From Membranipora membranacea (Eukaryota > Bryozoa > Gymnolaemata > Cheilostomatida > Membraniporidae), in the NCBI GenBank assembly GCA_914767715.1, contig OU612065.1, positions 5,024,001 to 5,088,000 of the forward strand: a DNA stretch of 64,000 nucleotides, given 5' to 3'. Below are positions 46,601-58,485 of the stretch, piece after piece. Position numbers and translations under genes: made by a program. Numbering within the stretch: position 1 is the stretch's first letter; every line of letters starts with the position of its first letter. Below the pieces are notes generated by a model. It saw only the letters and a list, made by a program, of their open reading frames with translations, was not told the DNA's origin and ran no database searches.

Positions 46601-48106
46601 AGTTTCATTGCCACCAATTGCCCTTATGGGAAACTAGCAACTGATTGCTCAATCAATGGACTATATAAGATTTTTGGGGAAAGTACTCCAAAAAGGTTAT
46701 TTTCCTCTTTTGTCTGTTGCTGTGACCAATAACACTTCATCTAGTTGACTTGTTATTGACTGTAGTGGTAGCCGTACAGGACAGATACATCACCATGATG
46801 TGAGGGTAGCAGATCATCACATTGGTACATCATCATCCCATACTCAGGAGGTCTGCGGGCTCGAGTGGTCACCAGATGGTAAATACTTAGCTAGCGGTGG
46901 TAATGACAACATGATCTACATCTGGAATAACCAATTCTCACTGGATCCTGTAATGGAGCCCGTACACTCATTCAGTCAGCACCAGGCCGCAGTGAAGGCC
47001 ATATCATGGTGCCCATGGCAACCTAGTCTGCTGGCCAGTGGAGGAGGTACAGCTGATAGATGTGTCAAATTCTGGAACTGTAACACAGGAGTCTGTCTGA
47101 ACAGCCTCGACACTAAATCTCAGGTAGACTTTGGTTAACCACATATAAGAATCAAAAAGATGATATTGAGCTCAACGATAGCTTATACAAAATTACTATC
47201 TCTATAATTGTGTTGCTATCAAATGAGTAGTACAATGGAATCTGATTACTGCTGAGCATTGCCTGAGAATAATCAAACACTGTCGTTATAACAGGTTTGT
47301 TCAATACTATGGAGTAAGGAGCATCGGGAATTAATAACCAGTCACGGCTATCCGGATCATCACCTCAGTATTTGGAAATATCCTACACTAAACAAAGTAG
47401 CTGATCTTATGGGTGAGCATATAAATTGTTTTCCAAGATGATACATGTATTATCAAGTAATATATAATTGATACCGCCAAAGTTTATTGCTTCAAACTGA
47501 GAATTGGCAAATCATGCCAACCTGTACTATACAAACACCTGCCACCCCAGTTCCATACTCATTTAATCCTGTCCAACTCATGAACCTGCCATATCACATT
47601 TGAGGCACACCTCTTCTGCCTCCCTGCTCCCCGGCGGCCTAATGTGATGATCGACTCCACGTATGATATCATGTTTAGCGGAGCATCTGATCTGATGGTG
47701 TGGACGACAAGATAACCAGGAGTTATCCACTTAATATCAATGAGGTAGCAACTCCCAAATAACACAATACCACTGACTGTTTGCAGATAGGTCGCATTTA
47801 GGACAGTTGCTGGGAATTTGATGTGTGGGCGAGCATTTATGAATTTGTATGGTGGTCAATTCACAGTGTTTGTTTCATAGGGGTGTATATTATTTTTCAT
47901 ACTTAAGTTATATTTTTATACTGCCAGGTCACACAGCTCGTGTATTACATATGGCCATGTCACCTGACGGCAGCACTGTAGTATCAGCTGCGGCTGACGA
48001 GACACTCAGGATGTGGGAATGTTTCGCTGTCGATCCAGCAAAAAGCAAAAAAAGTTCTACTTCCAAAGCTACAGCTTCAGTCCCATTCTCCAGAGGTATC
48101 AGATAG
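43651..48106 (+). CDS. CDC20: Cell division cycle protein 20, APC/C activator
   Basis: WD40 activator of the anaphase-promoting complex, which selects securin and cyclin B for ubiquitination and is the target of the spindle checkpoint. Exons: 43651-43939, 44286-44552, 44928-45059, 45244-45437, 46463-46557, 46766-47123, 47295-47412, 47928-48106; 543 residues, all phases agree. A disordered N-terminus starts [20 protein letters not shown] as in animal CDC20. The C-box is present as DRFIPNR (109-115). A KILAF..KAP segment aligns with the MAD2-binding motif. The WD40 propeller follows ([73 protein letters not shown]). The C-terminus is the Ile-Arg tail (GIR) that docks on the APC/C. Intron 4 holds a LINE fragment. 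CDC20 rather than FZR1/CDH1 because of the N-terminus and [11 protein letters not shown]. Confidence 0.95.
45720..46076 (+). mobile_element. LINE fragment (same family as 1531-3554) in CDC20 intron 4
   Basis: Encodes the C-terminal part of the LINE ORF2, closely matching 3056-3426: [60 protein letters not shown] and [11 protein letters not shown] followed by TAA. Everything upstream of this part is missing. It is open and shares the sense strand with CDC20, but splicing across it keeps the CDC20 frame. Confidence 0.85.
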
Positions 48107-48414
48107 GAAGGGAGGTATGTGGAGGGTTTATGTTAGATAATAATGATTCTGCATGTAAGAAATGTATAGAATAACAACGAATTGAATGCACAGATATTCA
48201 TTGCCTTACAGAGTATGTTATAATCTATCATAAATCAGATGACTTCAAAATGATATGGGTAATTTACTTTTTCAATAACATGAAATCAAATAGACTCTTG
48301 TAAATTTTAGTAATTATTATTATAAATACATTCTCAATTATTTTATTTATAAAAAAATTCTTCAATGTGAGGATAACTTCTTCCTGATGGTTTGACAGTT
48401 GATTCTAGACCTTT

Positions 48415-50371
48415 TCACCCAGCTTTAGAAATAGTTTCGTCATCAAACTCAATTCTATAGTATGTGCTTCCCTCATGCCAGTGAGCCATCACTTTAGCAC
48501 CCTAAAAATTAAAGGTTTACACCATAATATATGATTAATAAAAAAATTGTTTAACAGTGACAAAAACCTACAGACAAGTAATGGATTCATTGGTTTGTGT
48601 ATTGCAAGGTGATTTTTTATATACTTACAAAATTAGAACCAACTAAGAATGCTTCCACTATTCCAGCTGTAAATGCGGCGCAATTTATGTTCCCTGTAAC
48701 AGAAAAAAAAGCCACAATGTAATGTGATTGATGGACAGGTTGACGGAAGCCTGAACAGATATCTTTCCTCCATTTTAAGAATATGAAATGACCATTCAAG
48801 GAGGATATAACCTTGATTTGCAAACAGAGAGAAATTTAAAGAAGACAATTGTGATGATAAAATCACTTACTTCTGTCTTTAGGTAGAGATATGAATGAAT
48901 TGGTTAGTGGCTCTTTCTCTGTTATATAATCTTATATTGTTGTCAAGGTTATAAGAGGTAAATAAGAATAGAGAAGAGTTACAAATTATACACCACTTCC
49001 TAATCACAATCAGAACACAAACTGTAATTTATGAGTACAATCTGAATACAAAGTATTATTATACAGTTAATAAAGATGTGAGCAGGGGAGTCCACTGTCC
49101 AGGGGAGTCCATTGCATCACTTATATACCATTTAGACGGTGAATGCATGCGGATCAGTGTGGGGGGAATTTGAAAAGGATACATATTTTCTGACTTTCTT
49201 GGCTCAGACTATCTGCATCTCTGCCAAACAAACTCTAAAATCAGAGAATATACAGAATAATACATCACATATTGTCCGGTACCTGACAAAGAACAAAGTC
49301 AAACATGACAAGTAGCTAATCACGAGTGAGGATCTGATCACTAATCACGAGTGAGGATCTGATCACTAATCACGAGTGAGGATCTGATCACTAATTTCGC
49401 AGGCATTCTCACCGAGTTATAGACAAGACAATGCACGCTGACGCTGACACTTGTATTTGACTAAACAGAGAGAGTCTGACTCCTGTCTTACCCTCCAGAC
49501 ATTTGCTTTGATGAACAGCAGCATCTTCTCCAGGTTAGTTTCCCTCTTGTATCCCTTTTCCCTTATGTAGTTCACATCAAGAATTTTGGTACCGACTTCA
49601 TAACCCATCTCATGTAATCTGATGATACATATGAAAAAGAACACTGATTGGAAGGTAGATGTATACATATGCCAACTAAGGAGTTTGGAGTATGTCCCAA
49701 ACTTCCTGTGCTGACATACCGCAGCAATATATTATGTTAATCATACAGGCACAGTAACCTGTAAGTTGACCGCTAAGAGAGCTGATGGTGGGCACAAATA
49801 GTGGTCCTTGTCACATTGAAATTGTATCTTTAAACAAGGAGTTACTCCTTGCTTTAAAATACGTACTTTGTGTGCAGATCTGTGACTGTGCTGGACCTCT
49901 TCTCACAGTAAGATACCATCTCCGCAAATAGGAAAGCAAATGTAGCAACGTTAATCTGTAATGGTAACCAGGCTTCATAGATTTGTTGACAGAAGTACTG
50001 CTTTAATCACATGGTCACAATGAAGAATATCCACCAGATCACAGTTTGCACTAGCTAGGTCACTTTTTCCAAACCCTGTCTTCTTGCTTTATCACCCTGT
50101 GGCATTTATTGGGTGACAGACTGACAGCAGCGAGTTCTTGCCAGTAGGACTGGGTATGAGTGACCAGCTCTAAATCATATACCCAGTAGAGAAAGGGATA
50201 TAAAAGTTGATAGATATAATATTGATGAGTTATTAAAAGGTCAAGTCAGTCTAGTCAACTGTCAATTATAAAGTAAATAACCTAGCTGAGGATTAATAAT
50301 GAACTTACTTCTGCTCTTGTTTTACTAAGTGGTCTGTCCAAAATACTGCTTTTCCTGCCTCCTGATGACAT
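48415..50371 (-). CDS. TRAPPC5: TRAPP complex subunit 5
   Basis: Core subunit (yeast Trs31 family) of the TRAPP complexes, which act as exchange factors for Rab1-type GTPases in ER-Golgi traffic and autophagy. Exons: 50371-50309, 49955-49867, 49618-49492, 49234-49183, 48930-48871, 48693-48629, 48501-48415 (TGA); 180 residues versus 188 in human. Matches in order: SILDRPLSKTRAE, FAFLFAEMVSYCEKR, LHEMGYEVGTKILDVNYIRE, KGYKRETNLEKMLLFIKANVW, LFGRDADSL, YYITEKEPLTNSFISLPKD, NINCAAFTAGIVEAFL and KVMAHWHEGSTYYRIEFDD. Seven small exons, all phases agreeing. Intron 3 contains a triple 25-bp tandem repeat. The gene starts head to head with DNAI2 and ends 308 bases from the CDC20 stop. Confidence 0.93.
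49321..49395. repeat. 25-bp tandem repeat, three perfect copies
   Basis: The unit CACGAGTGAGGATCTGATCA plus CTAAT is repeated exactly three times in intron 3 of TRAPPC5. Perfect identity suggests recent expansion. Confidence 0.95.
49835..49851. repeat. Short palindrome CAAGGAGT-T-ACTCCTTG
   Basis: A 17-base palindrome, extended imperfectly by flanking TTTAAA. It lies in a TRAPPC5 intron and belongs to the CAAGGAGT hairpin family seen at 24804 and 43152. Confidence 0.7.
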
Positions 50372-51067
50372 TTCGCTATATTTGTAATAGGTCAGTATAA
50401 CTTATATGGTTCGTGCAGAGTTTGCTCAGTTCTTCCTATTCCTTAGTTTTCTCAGAGCTGAACCAAAATTGTATTTTTAAGTACAACCTTCAGATGGCCT
50501 TCAAGTCAACAGTTTTCCTTCCTCCGTTTTAATTAAACTTCTAAAACGCATGCGCACAAATCATTGTTGCTTGGTAACTGTTTGCATGGGGAAAGTTGTA
50601 CAAGTCTGCTATAGTTGTGTTTACAGCAGACAGTAAAAAGTGAATTTTCTATAAGGGACTAATCGATTATAGGTTATCAATACACATACTCCACTGGTAA
50701 GTTTTCTGTACACTATTTATTTGCTCTTGTTATGTCTAAGAAACATTAGTGGTATCAATCAAAGGCAGATATACAGAGATACTCCTCTTTAAAAATCTCA
50801 TCCAATGACAGTTTAACCAAGTATTTTTTACTCTGTGGTTTTAGTACAATATATACATTGAGGATTTGCTTTGCAATCATGCAAATTATATGGATGCTTT
50901 AAGTTTTGTTGTCCTTCACTCACACCAGTCCAGCAACCAATGAATTCTAGTTTGCATGTCCAAATCATTGCCACAAAGTGTGAGCTGGCTTGTACTTTTC
51001 ATTTGACTTTACACTGGAGCTATAAATACCATCAACAACTAAATTCTTTTTCAGAACTCAAACAGCC
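50372..51067. promoter_or_regulatory. Shared 5' region of TRAPPC5 and DNAI2
   Basis: The start codons of the two divergent genes lie 696 bases apart, so this interval must hold both promoters and 5' UTRs unless a non-coding first exon exists elsewhere. No clear TATA box or initiator could be assigned. A part near 50540-50590 is richer in GC (ACGCATGCGCACAAATC) and could be the core. Confidence 0.5.
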
Positions 51068-54000
51068 ATGGAGATTGTGTATGTATACACCAAGAAGAGG
51101 GCAGAATTTGGGAAGCAATGTAACTTCTCAGACAGACCTGCGGAGTTACATGTAGATATACTCCCAGACCCCTCTCTTCTTGAGAACTTTATCGAGAGAG
51201 ATCCAGTCGACAGTGGTATACAATGTGTACAGATGATGTCAGAGCATGAGGTAAATTTTGACACCAGTAGAAGTTTTGTGACGATTATCCATTATGTTGA
51301 TGAGAAGCACTGTTTAAATATTTATGTCACATGTGTTCCACAAGTTTGGTTCCTTGTTAATTGATCAAGATAAATTTTACAACGTCTCAATATCTTACAT
51401 CAGGTGAACACAGAGAGATTTGAGACTGAAACTCGGGGTATAAACCATACAGAAGGCGGATGGCCAAAAGATATAAACCCAGCTGAAGTGGAACAAGTAA
51501 TGAGGTACAGGAAGAAAGTAGAAAAGGATGAGATGTATGTGAACACAATTCATCAACTGGGCTCGGTAAGTTATCCTGTAGTGGTCTCTTTGCTTTTCTA
51601 AGCCAACACTTTTGCTGTAAACATGAAATAATGTAAAACAATCATATGCTTAGTTTCAAATATTCATGGGTTTTGTTCGCATTTGCAGGTTATGGAACAC
51701 ATTATCAGACAAAACAATGCTCTAGATATTTATGAAGATTACTTTGCTGATATTGAAGTGGAAGGCACAGATGAGCCACCATCTGCTAAAACCATCAATG
51801 TCTTCAGGTAAGGCATTTTTTGTCAGGAGTTCAAAGTAAAATCATGTTATGATGACGTGAATGTAAGATAATAATGTGTCGGTATTAAAGTTTTGGCTGT
51901 AGGTTATCTTGTTTGTCCAAGATGGAAATATTTCATTGTTTTATTCTGCCACAAGATCCCTTATTTGTAAATGCTCTCTTTGCAGGGATCCGAATGAATA
52001 CAAAAGAACAGCAACACATATATCATGGTTCCCAGATGGTCCGAGAAAACTTGCCATTGCCTATTGCAACCTGGAATTCCAAAGATCTCCCACAGATATA
52101 TGCAACGATTCCTATATTTGGGATGTTGGTTAGTGAGCGTTCTGAAGGTGCCGTACTTTGGATGAAAATCCCACGTCAATGGAAAGAAGATGTTTCCGTA
52201 TCACTTCAAAATAAATCATATTATATTATATCTAAATAACATTGATTTTTATCAATTCATATCTTTATATGTTTTCAGAAAACCCAAACAAGCCAGAGAT
52301 GACATTAAAACCTGTTTCACCTCTAGTTTGTATAGAATACAACCCCAAAGACTCACATGTCCTCCTGGGTGGTTGTTATAATGGCCAAGTGGGTAAGTTT
52401 TCAAATTAATTCTTAAACTGTTTTAATGCCGAATATTGTGTCACAGATGAGAAGCAGTATGATTTTTCCTTTTATGTTCGATAAGTCAAGTTGATGATTT
52501 TAGCAAAGCGTATAACCCATGATTTTAGAAATGACATTTCAACTGTAAATATGATGATCATCATAGTGGGTGATATTTATCCTAACTAATTCTAACAATT
52601 CCAGCATACTGGGATGTGAGGAAAGGATCACAGCCTGTAGAGATGACACCTGTAGAGCATAGTCATAGAGACCCTGCTTATAAGACAGTGTGGCTACAGA
52701 GTAAGACCGGTACAGAGTGCTTCTCCACATCTACAGATGGACAGGTGCTCTGGTGGGATACCAGAAAATTCAGTGAACCTTTTGAGACCATGATACTCGA
52801 CCCTACAAAGAAACAAGATCTAACTAAAGCACAAGGAGCAATGGCTCTGGAATATGAACCTACTATGGTAAGCGTGCTAAGGTACCAATTTTCAGTGTGG
52901 ATATATAATTGAGAAAACTATCTTGTTAAAATTTTGGGTGATTTACCTGTGTGTGAATTAAATTAAGAAGTTAAAAAAATTTATTTGCAGCCAACAAAAT
53001 TCATGGTCGGTACAGAGCAAGGATCGATATTCACATGCAACAGGAAAGCAAAAACTCCAGCAGAGAAAATAGTATCAGTGTATCCTGGCCACCATGGACC
53101 TGTCTATGCATTACAGCGAAATCCATTCTTCCCGAAGAACTTCTTAAGTGTTGGTGACTGGACAGCAAGGGTAAGTCAACTTTACAAATCATCTGATCAC
53201 ACTTATTTCATCATTCAGACACCTTTTAATATGTAAATGGAGAGAAGATGTTATGATTTCAATGTGCCGAATGTCCTTGCCTGACTTTGCAAAATAATTT
53301 AAACATGTGACTATATAGGGCTTTCAAAGGAGTGCATTGTACTTTGCAGCTGGGATAATTTTTTTAACTCATAATGTTATTGACTTCTCACATACTGCGC
53401 TTAAACAGATATGGTCAGAAGACATCAGGGAAAATTCTATCATGTGGACTAAATACCACATGGCATATCTGACCGATGGCTGCTGGAGTCCTACTCGACC
53501 AGCAGTGTTCTATACTACAAGAATGGATGGTACTCTAGACATATGGGACTTCTTATTCAAGCAGAACGACCCTACTCTAAGCATTCAGGTAGGAGACAAT
53601 TGTAAATTTATCAACAAGTTTTTTGCTTGTTTGGAGACATCATTTGCCTTTGATTTTGAATCGAACCGAACATATATTCAAGTCCCGGGAATCAACTCTT
53701 TATTTTCTATGTGTAGGTTTGCGATGAGCCACTAATGAGCCTTAGAGCTCAGGATCAGGGTAGACTTGTAGCATGTGGATCTCAGCAGGGAACATGTACA
53801 CTACTAGAGCTCTCTGATGGACTGGTGTCACTACAACGTAACGAGAAAACTCTTGTCACTGCGGTGAGTAAAAACCGAATAATCTTTGGCACAGATCTCA
53901 TATTTGCAACAATCACTGCAATTACCACGTTTTAAGAATTAATTAAAAGGATGAACGTCATGAATTTGTTAGGATTTGTAATGTATCAAGTTTGTTTCAT

Positions 54001-54660
54001 GTGTAATACAGATGTTTGAGAGAGAAACAAGAAGAGAGAAGATCCTGGAAGCCAGACACAGAGAGATGAAACTCAAACATAGGACAAAATCCCAAGCTGG
54101 AGCTGATAAGGTTTGTAATCCAACTTTCTTTACCTGTCATACCATACCATATTTATTTCACAGCTGTTTTTAGTAATTTTACATGTAGTTTCCTGCAGGT
54201 TTACCTACATTTAGTTACTGCTGAATAGAAATAATTAGGCTCGAAGCTCTACATGTTGTTAATGTGTGTTGGCAGGAGGATGAGGAGAAGGAAGAAGATT
54301 ACGATGAAGAGGATCTTGTATCTAAGGCTGAGGCTGACTTCTTCGACACAATCGAACATGCCGTCAAACTCAGAGAAAAGAAAGAGGCGGAGAAAAAAAA
54401 AGCAGAGGAAGCGCTAATGAGGAGCAGCAATGAGGGTGGCGGCAGTGGAAAGGTCAGTTTATTTCAGAGTTATCACAACTTTAGCCTCATGTTGTATGAT
54501 ACTGTATTTTCAAAATAATTATGTCTGCCTTAAAATATGAAACAATTCTGAAGACAAAGGTAGATGTCACGATGCAGAGTTAGACAACAATAAAATTCTC
54601 ATATTTCAGGTATCCCCTATTGAAGAAGAGAAGGATGGTGGTGCAGAAAAAGATCAGTGA
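51068..54660 (+). CDS. DNAI2: Outer-arm dynein intermediate chain 2
   Basis: WD40 intermediate chain of axonemal outer dynein arms (Chlamydomonas IC69/ODA6 family), needed to assemble the arms that drive ciliary beating. Exons: 51068-51250, 51404-51565, 51689-51807, 51986-52128, 52279-52392, 52605-52867, 52991-53170, 53409-53588, 53717-53863, 54012-54110, 54276-54452, 54610-54660; 605 residues, identical in size to the vertebrate protein, and phases agree. The N-terminus [20 protein letters not shown] is diagnostic. WD40 blocks include [72 protein letters not shown] and [14 protein letters not shown]. The end is a charged coiled coil ([20 protein letters not shown]) and an acidic tail. A polyadenylation signal AATAAA lies at 54975-54980. 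Presence implies motile cilia or flagella. Confidence 0.96.
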
Positions 54661-54974
54661 GCAGAATACTCGAAAAACTAAGGAGATTAGATATCTTATC
54701 AGTCAGCATACTGAAAAGTTTGTGATTCTAAGAAAGTGCTACAACTGACACTCAATTAGTATCCATTGCTGAGGATGGAATCTGTGAGATCTGGCACATG
54801 ATGTGGTGATCGAGAACTCATCTGTACATATATTTAACATCTGATTACCTAACAAATAGATTCCTTGTAACGGATTCCAGCCATATCAGACTTTTGTGCC
54901 TATAACGATCCATAAAGAAATACTTCAAACAGTAGATCTATCAAGTTATCAAAATTTAATTCATTGAACAAATC

Positions 54975-54980
54975 AATAAA
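54975..54980 (+). terminator. Polyadenylation signal of DNAI2
   Basis: AATAAA about 315 bases after the DNAI2 stop codon and 480 before the ISY1 start, the only canonical signal in that stretch placed to serve DNAI2. Confidence 0.6.
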
Positions 54981-55453
54981 ATGTTTTCAGATCCAATTTT
55001 TATTTTCTTACGTGTCACCCAGTGTACTCTCTTCATTGTGTCACCAGGGAGAATGCTGTCCAGATGAGGTCTTTTTCTAGCTTCTGGTGCACCGATAAGC
55101 TAACTAAACCCGTATGCATAATATTTTAACTCATGATACAAATGTCCAGTCAAATCTGATTGCTCAAAGAAACACTCTTTCAAATCAGACAGAATCCAGT
55201 AATAGCAAACCTGTAAGGCCCAAATTGTGATTTTGATATAATACACTAGAGTTGCCCTTTCATGCAATAATGAGAGCACAAAAGTTTAATTAATACACCA
55301 ATTTTGATGACGTTTTACACAGGCAAACTGAAAGTTGCACATGAGAGAAAGTTAGAAAAAGTCGTTGATCGTTTATTGTTGTAACTATAAAACCTAAATT
55401 GAGCTACTGTATAACGTTACCCCTGTCTTTGTCTGGTCACATGTACATGAATA

Positions 55454-57967
55454 ATGGCCCGAAACACAGAGAAGTCCATGACTGCATTGGCCCGTTGGAG
55501 GGCTGCTTTTGAAGACAAAGAAGGTTTGTTGTTCTCTAGTAGTCCTCATCATCTTCTTATTAATTTATTTAATAACATTTACATACTACTACTGTGAAGA
55601 AAGTAACATTACTTCCAGTAAAATATATTGGTAAGATTCTCACTTAGAGAAGGCCCAAGAGCTGGTCTTTAGTCATTGCTGTAAAATGTGTTTTGGTCTT
55701 GGACAATGATACAACAATGAGGTAAGGCCCTAACTAAGACTGGGTTGATTGATTACAATTAAACTTACTTAGTATCCTATCAATCAGTATCTCTATCTAT
55801 GATAAAGAGTAGAATGTGTTTCTCAACTCCATCCAGTATGACTGCATCACTCATTTGAGATTCATTGGAATCTAACTTGCATTGGAGTGAGTTTGGGCCA
55901 TTGCAACATCTTCTTTACTTCATGAGGTGTCAATTGCAAACTTCTTCTGAAGATTGAATCACCTTTGACCATTGTAAGGTTGGAACCTGTAGATATAGCT
56001 ATATTCAATCAGTTTAAGGCTCTTGAGGCAAATTTTTGCTATCGCTATCCATCAAGCAGTGAGCAGCATTTCTGGGAACAAGTTCTCTACAAAACGTTAC
56101 ATCCAACTCGACAAGGAACGAACAGAGAATGAATTTGGCACTTTTTGCTTTATGTGATCAGGGAGAATTCTCCCTGATGTGATGGCTTGACATGGACCAT
56201 AATATTGCAACGCATATAGCTAATTATCTCATCTCACATAGGGCCTATGTACAACTTGAGGATATCTACAGTGTGTTGTTTGGTCTAATACATGGAAAAT
56301 GTAGGCCTAGGGCTGCTATAGAACTTTGCCTATGTAGTATTCTGTTATATAAAATCACAAGTAAAGGCCATGTTCTTTGACACACTAAGGATAACATCAA
56401 CATCGTGGGTACTAAGTAATACTATTATATTACTGTGTACGGCATAAATAGCTATCTGGTATACCTAGGAAAGTATGGAACATTTCCATTCCATTGACTT
56501 TCGTTGTCATATTTTTGGTATAAATTAAATTCCCACCTCAGCATAATGTTGGAATAGGACTGATCTATCATGATGTTACATTGTTGGCTGATTGCAGTTG
56601 AGAAGGAACGCCGACCTTATCTGGCAACAGAATGTGAAGATGTAAAGAAAGCGGAGAAATTTCGACGACAGATAATTGGTGAAGTGTCAAAAAAAGTAGC
56701 GCAAATACAGAATGCAGGTCTAGGAGAATTCAAACTCCGTGACTTGAATGATGAAATTAACAAATTACTTCGTGAAAAAGTCCACTGGGAGGACCGAGTA
56801 AGTAGCTATATCCATATCCATAAAAAAATGGCATTAACCTCGGCAACATGTCTGGCTTATGCCATGTGAGGCCCTGGATCTGAACTCGCATAAGATAGAA
56901 GATTTTTTTTGACAATGTGCGCAGATAAAATAAAAATCTCCGCAAAATCCCATGCCTCTCGCTAGGATGGTTTTGTGGTCCAAACAGCTTTTAATGAGGG
57001 ATTTGTTTTATTACAGATAAAAGAGTTGGGAGGTCCTGACTATAGAAAGATTGGACCAAAGATGTTGGATCATGAGGGAAAAGAGGTGCCTGGCAATAGA
57101 GGGTACAAGTATTTTGGTGCTGCAAAAGATCTACCTGGTGTTAAAGAGCTTTTTGAACAGGTTAGTAGGTTATAAAATATGTTTCTTTTTAAACCAACAC
57201 TGCCAGCACACTGTGTCAGTGTTGATATTTAGCAATAAATCATAGAGTCATTCTATGAAAAAATATACAATGTATATGAGCTAGATGCAACAACCGTCAT
57301 GCCGTCTATATTGCTACATATGTGATTGTGGCATAATGGTAAATTATTTTATTGGTATTTAGGAGCCTCCTCCACCACCTCGTAAAACAAGAGCTGAATT
57401 AATGAAGGATATTGATGCTGATTACTATGGATATAGAGATGAAGATGATGGAATTCTTATCCCACTAGAACGTGAAATGGAGAAAAAGGTAAGTCCAGCT
57501 GCATTCTGTGTTGTTTCAATCTATGTTCATTGTCAATAGATAAAGTATTGATTCTCTTCTCTATCCTGGATATAGAGACGGAGAAGTAAGGTTGTAAGCT
57601 AGTCACACCATTCTATGCTAGTATGATGTTATATCTTTAGGTACAGCAAAGGTTAATTGACGAGTGGAGAACAAGTGGGGAGAAGGGTGGAGCTGAGGGA
57701 ACCCCACAGGAGGAAGATGACATATATGGTATGACAGTTGACGCCCCGCTTTCTGATGACGAGGACGCACACACTAATAGTGAAGATAGCAAAACATTAA
57801 ATACTGCTGACGGCCCCAAGCAGTTCATTTCACATGTTCCAGTGCCATCGCAAAAAGACATTGAAGAGGCAATAGTTAGGCGGAAGAAGATGGAATTGTT
57901 ACAGAAGTATGCCAGTGATAGCCTGAGAGCTGAGGCTGAAGAGGCAAAGACTCTACTCGGGTTGTAG
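55454..57967 (+). CDS. ISY1: Pre-mRNA splicing factor ISY1
   Basis: Spliceosome component of the Prp19/NineTeen-associated group, acting around the first catalytic step. Exons: 55454-55523, 56598-56797, 57017-57160, 57363-57488, 57641-57967; 288 residues against 285 in human, phases agree. It begins MARNTEKSMTALARWRAAFE and continues with RRQIIGEVSKKVAQIQNAGL, LRDLNDEINKLLREKVHWED, IKELGGPDYRKIGPKMLDHE, GNRGYKYFGAAKDLPGVKEL and EPPPPPRKTRAELM. It ends with an acidic linker and the conserved HVPVPSQKDIEEAIVRRKKM-ELLQKYAS block. Intron 1 is unusually long for this window (1.07 kb). AATAAA at 57986-57991 lies 19 bases after the stop. Same strand as DNAI2, 794 bases downstream of its stop. Confidence 0.96.
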
Positions 57968-57985
57968 TCTCTTGGCTCATGTGTA

Positions 57986-57991
57986 AATAAA
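57986..57991 (+). terminator. Polyadenylation signal of ISY1
   Basis: AATAAA starting 18 bases beyond the ISY1 stop codon, implying a very short 3' UTR. The convergent gene ends at 58486. Confidence 0.65.
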
Positions 57992-58485
57992 ATCGTAAAT
58001 AGCGTGTATAACATTCCATGTTTTATAGCAGCGTTTTCAACAAAACATTTATTTAACATGGTTATATATTTTCATTCACAATTGCACTGTACCATAGGAA
58101 AAAAAAGTCTTTGGTTAATCATACATGTCACTTGCATGCATTGACAATGGGTTTGGATTTGCTTAATTAATATATGACTATTTGGTATGAATTTGATTGG
58201 ATTCTATGGGAACCATATCAAACGGAAACTGGAAAAATAAAATTAGATGATTAAGGCTTAAAAAAACTTTACATATCTTTAATACTTTCTTGAGCAATTT
58301 GTAGCATATACATATTTTAAAACACTTAGCGAGATAACTAAAATTTGGTGATTACTACTGAATAAAATTCACAAGTGTTTGGACTAACTAACATTCCTTC
58401 AACTAACCGCTCTAATAAAAATGAGGATATAACTGTACACTATAACAATAGTGGATGGTAGCGAATCTGTCTGTACAGAAGACGG

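Noticed and set aside
49321-49395. Possible CRISPR-like array
   Set aside because: The 25-base units are directly adjacent with no spacers, in an intron of an animal gene; a simple tandem repeat.
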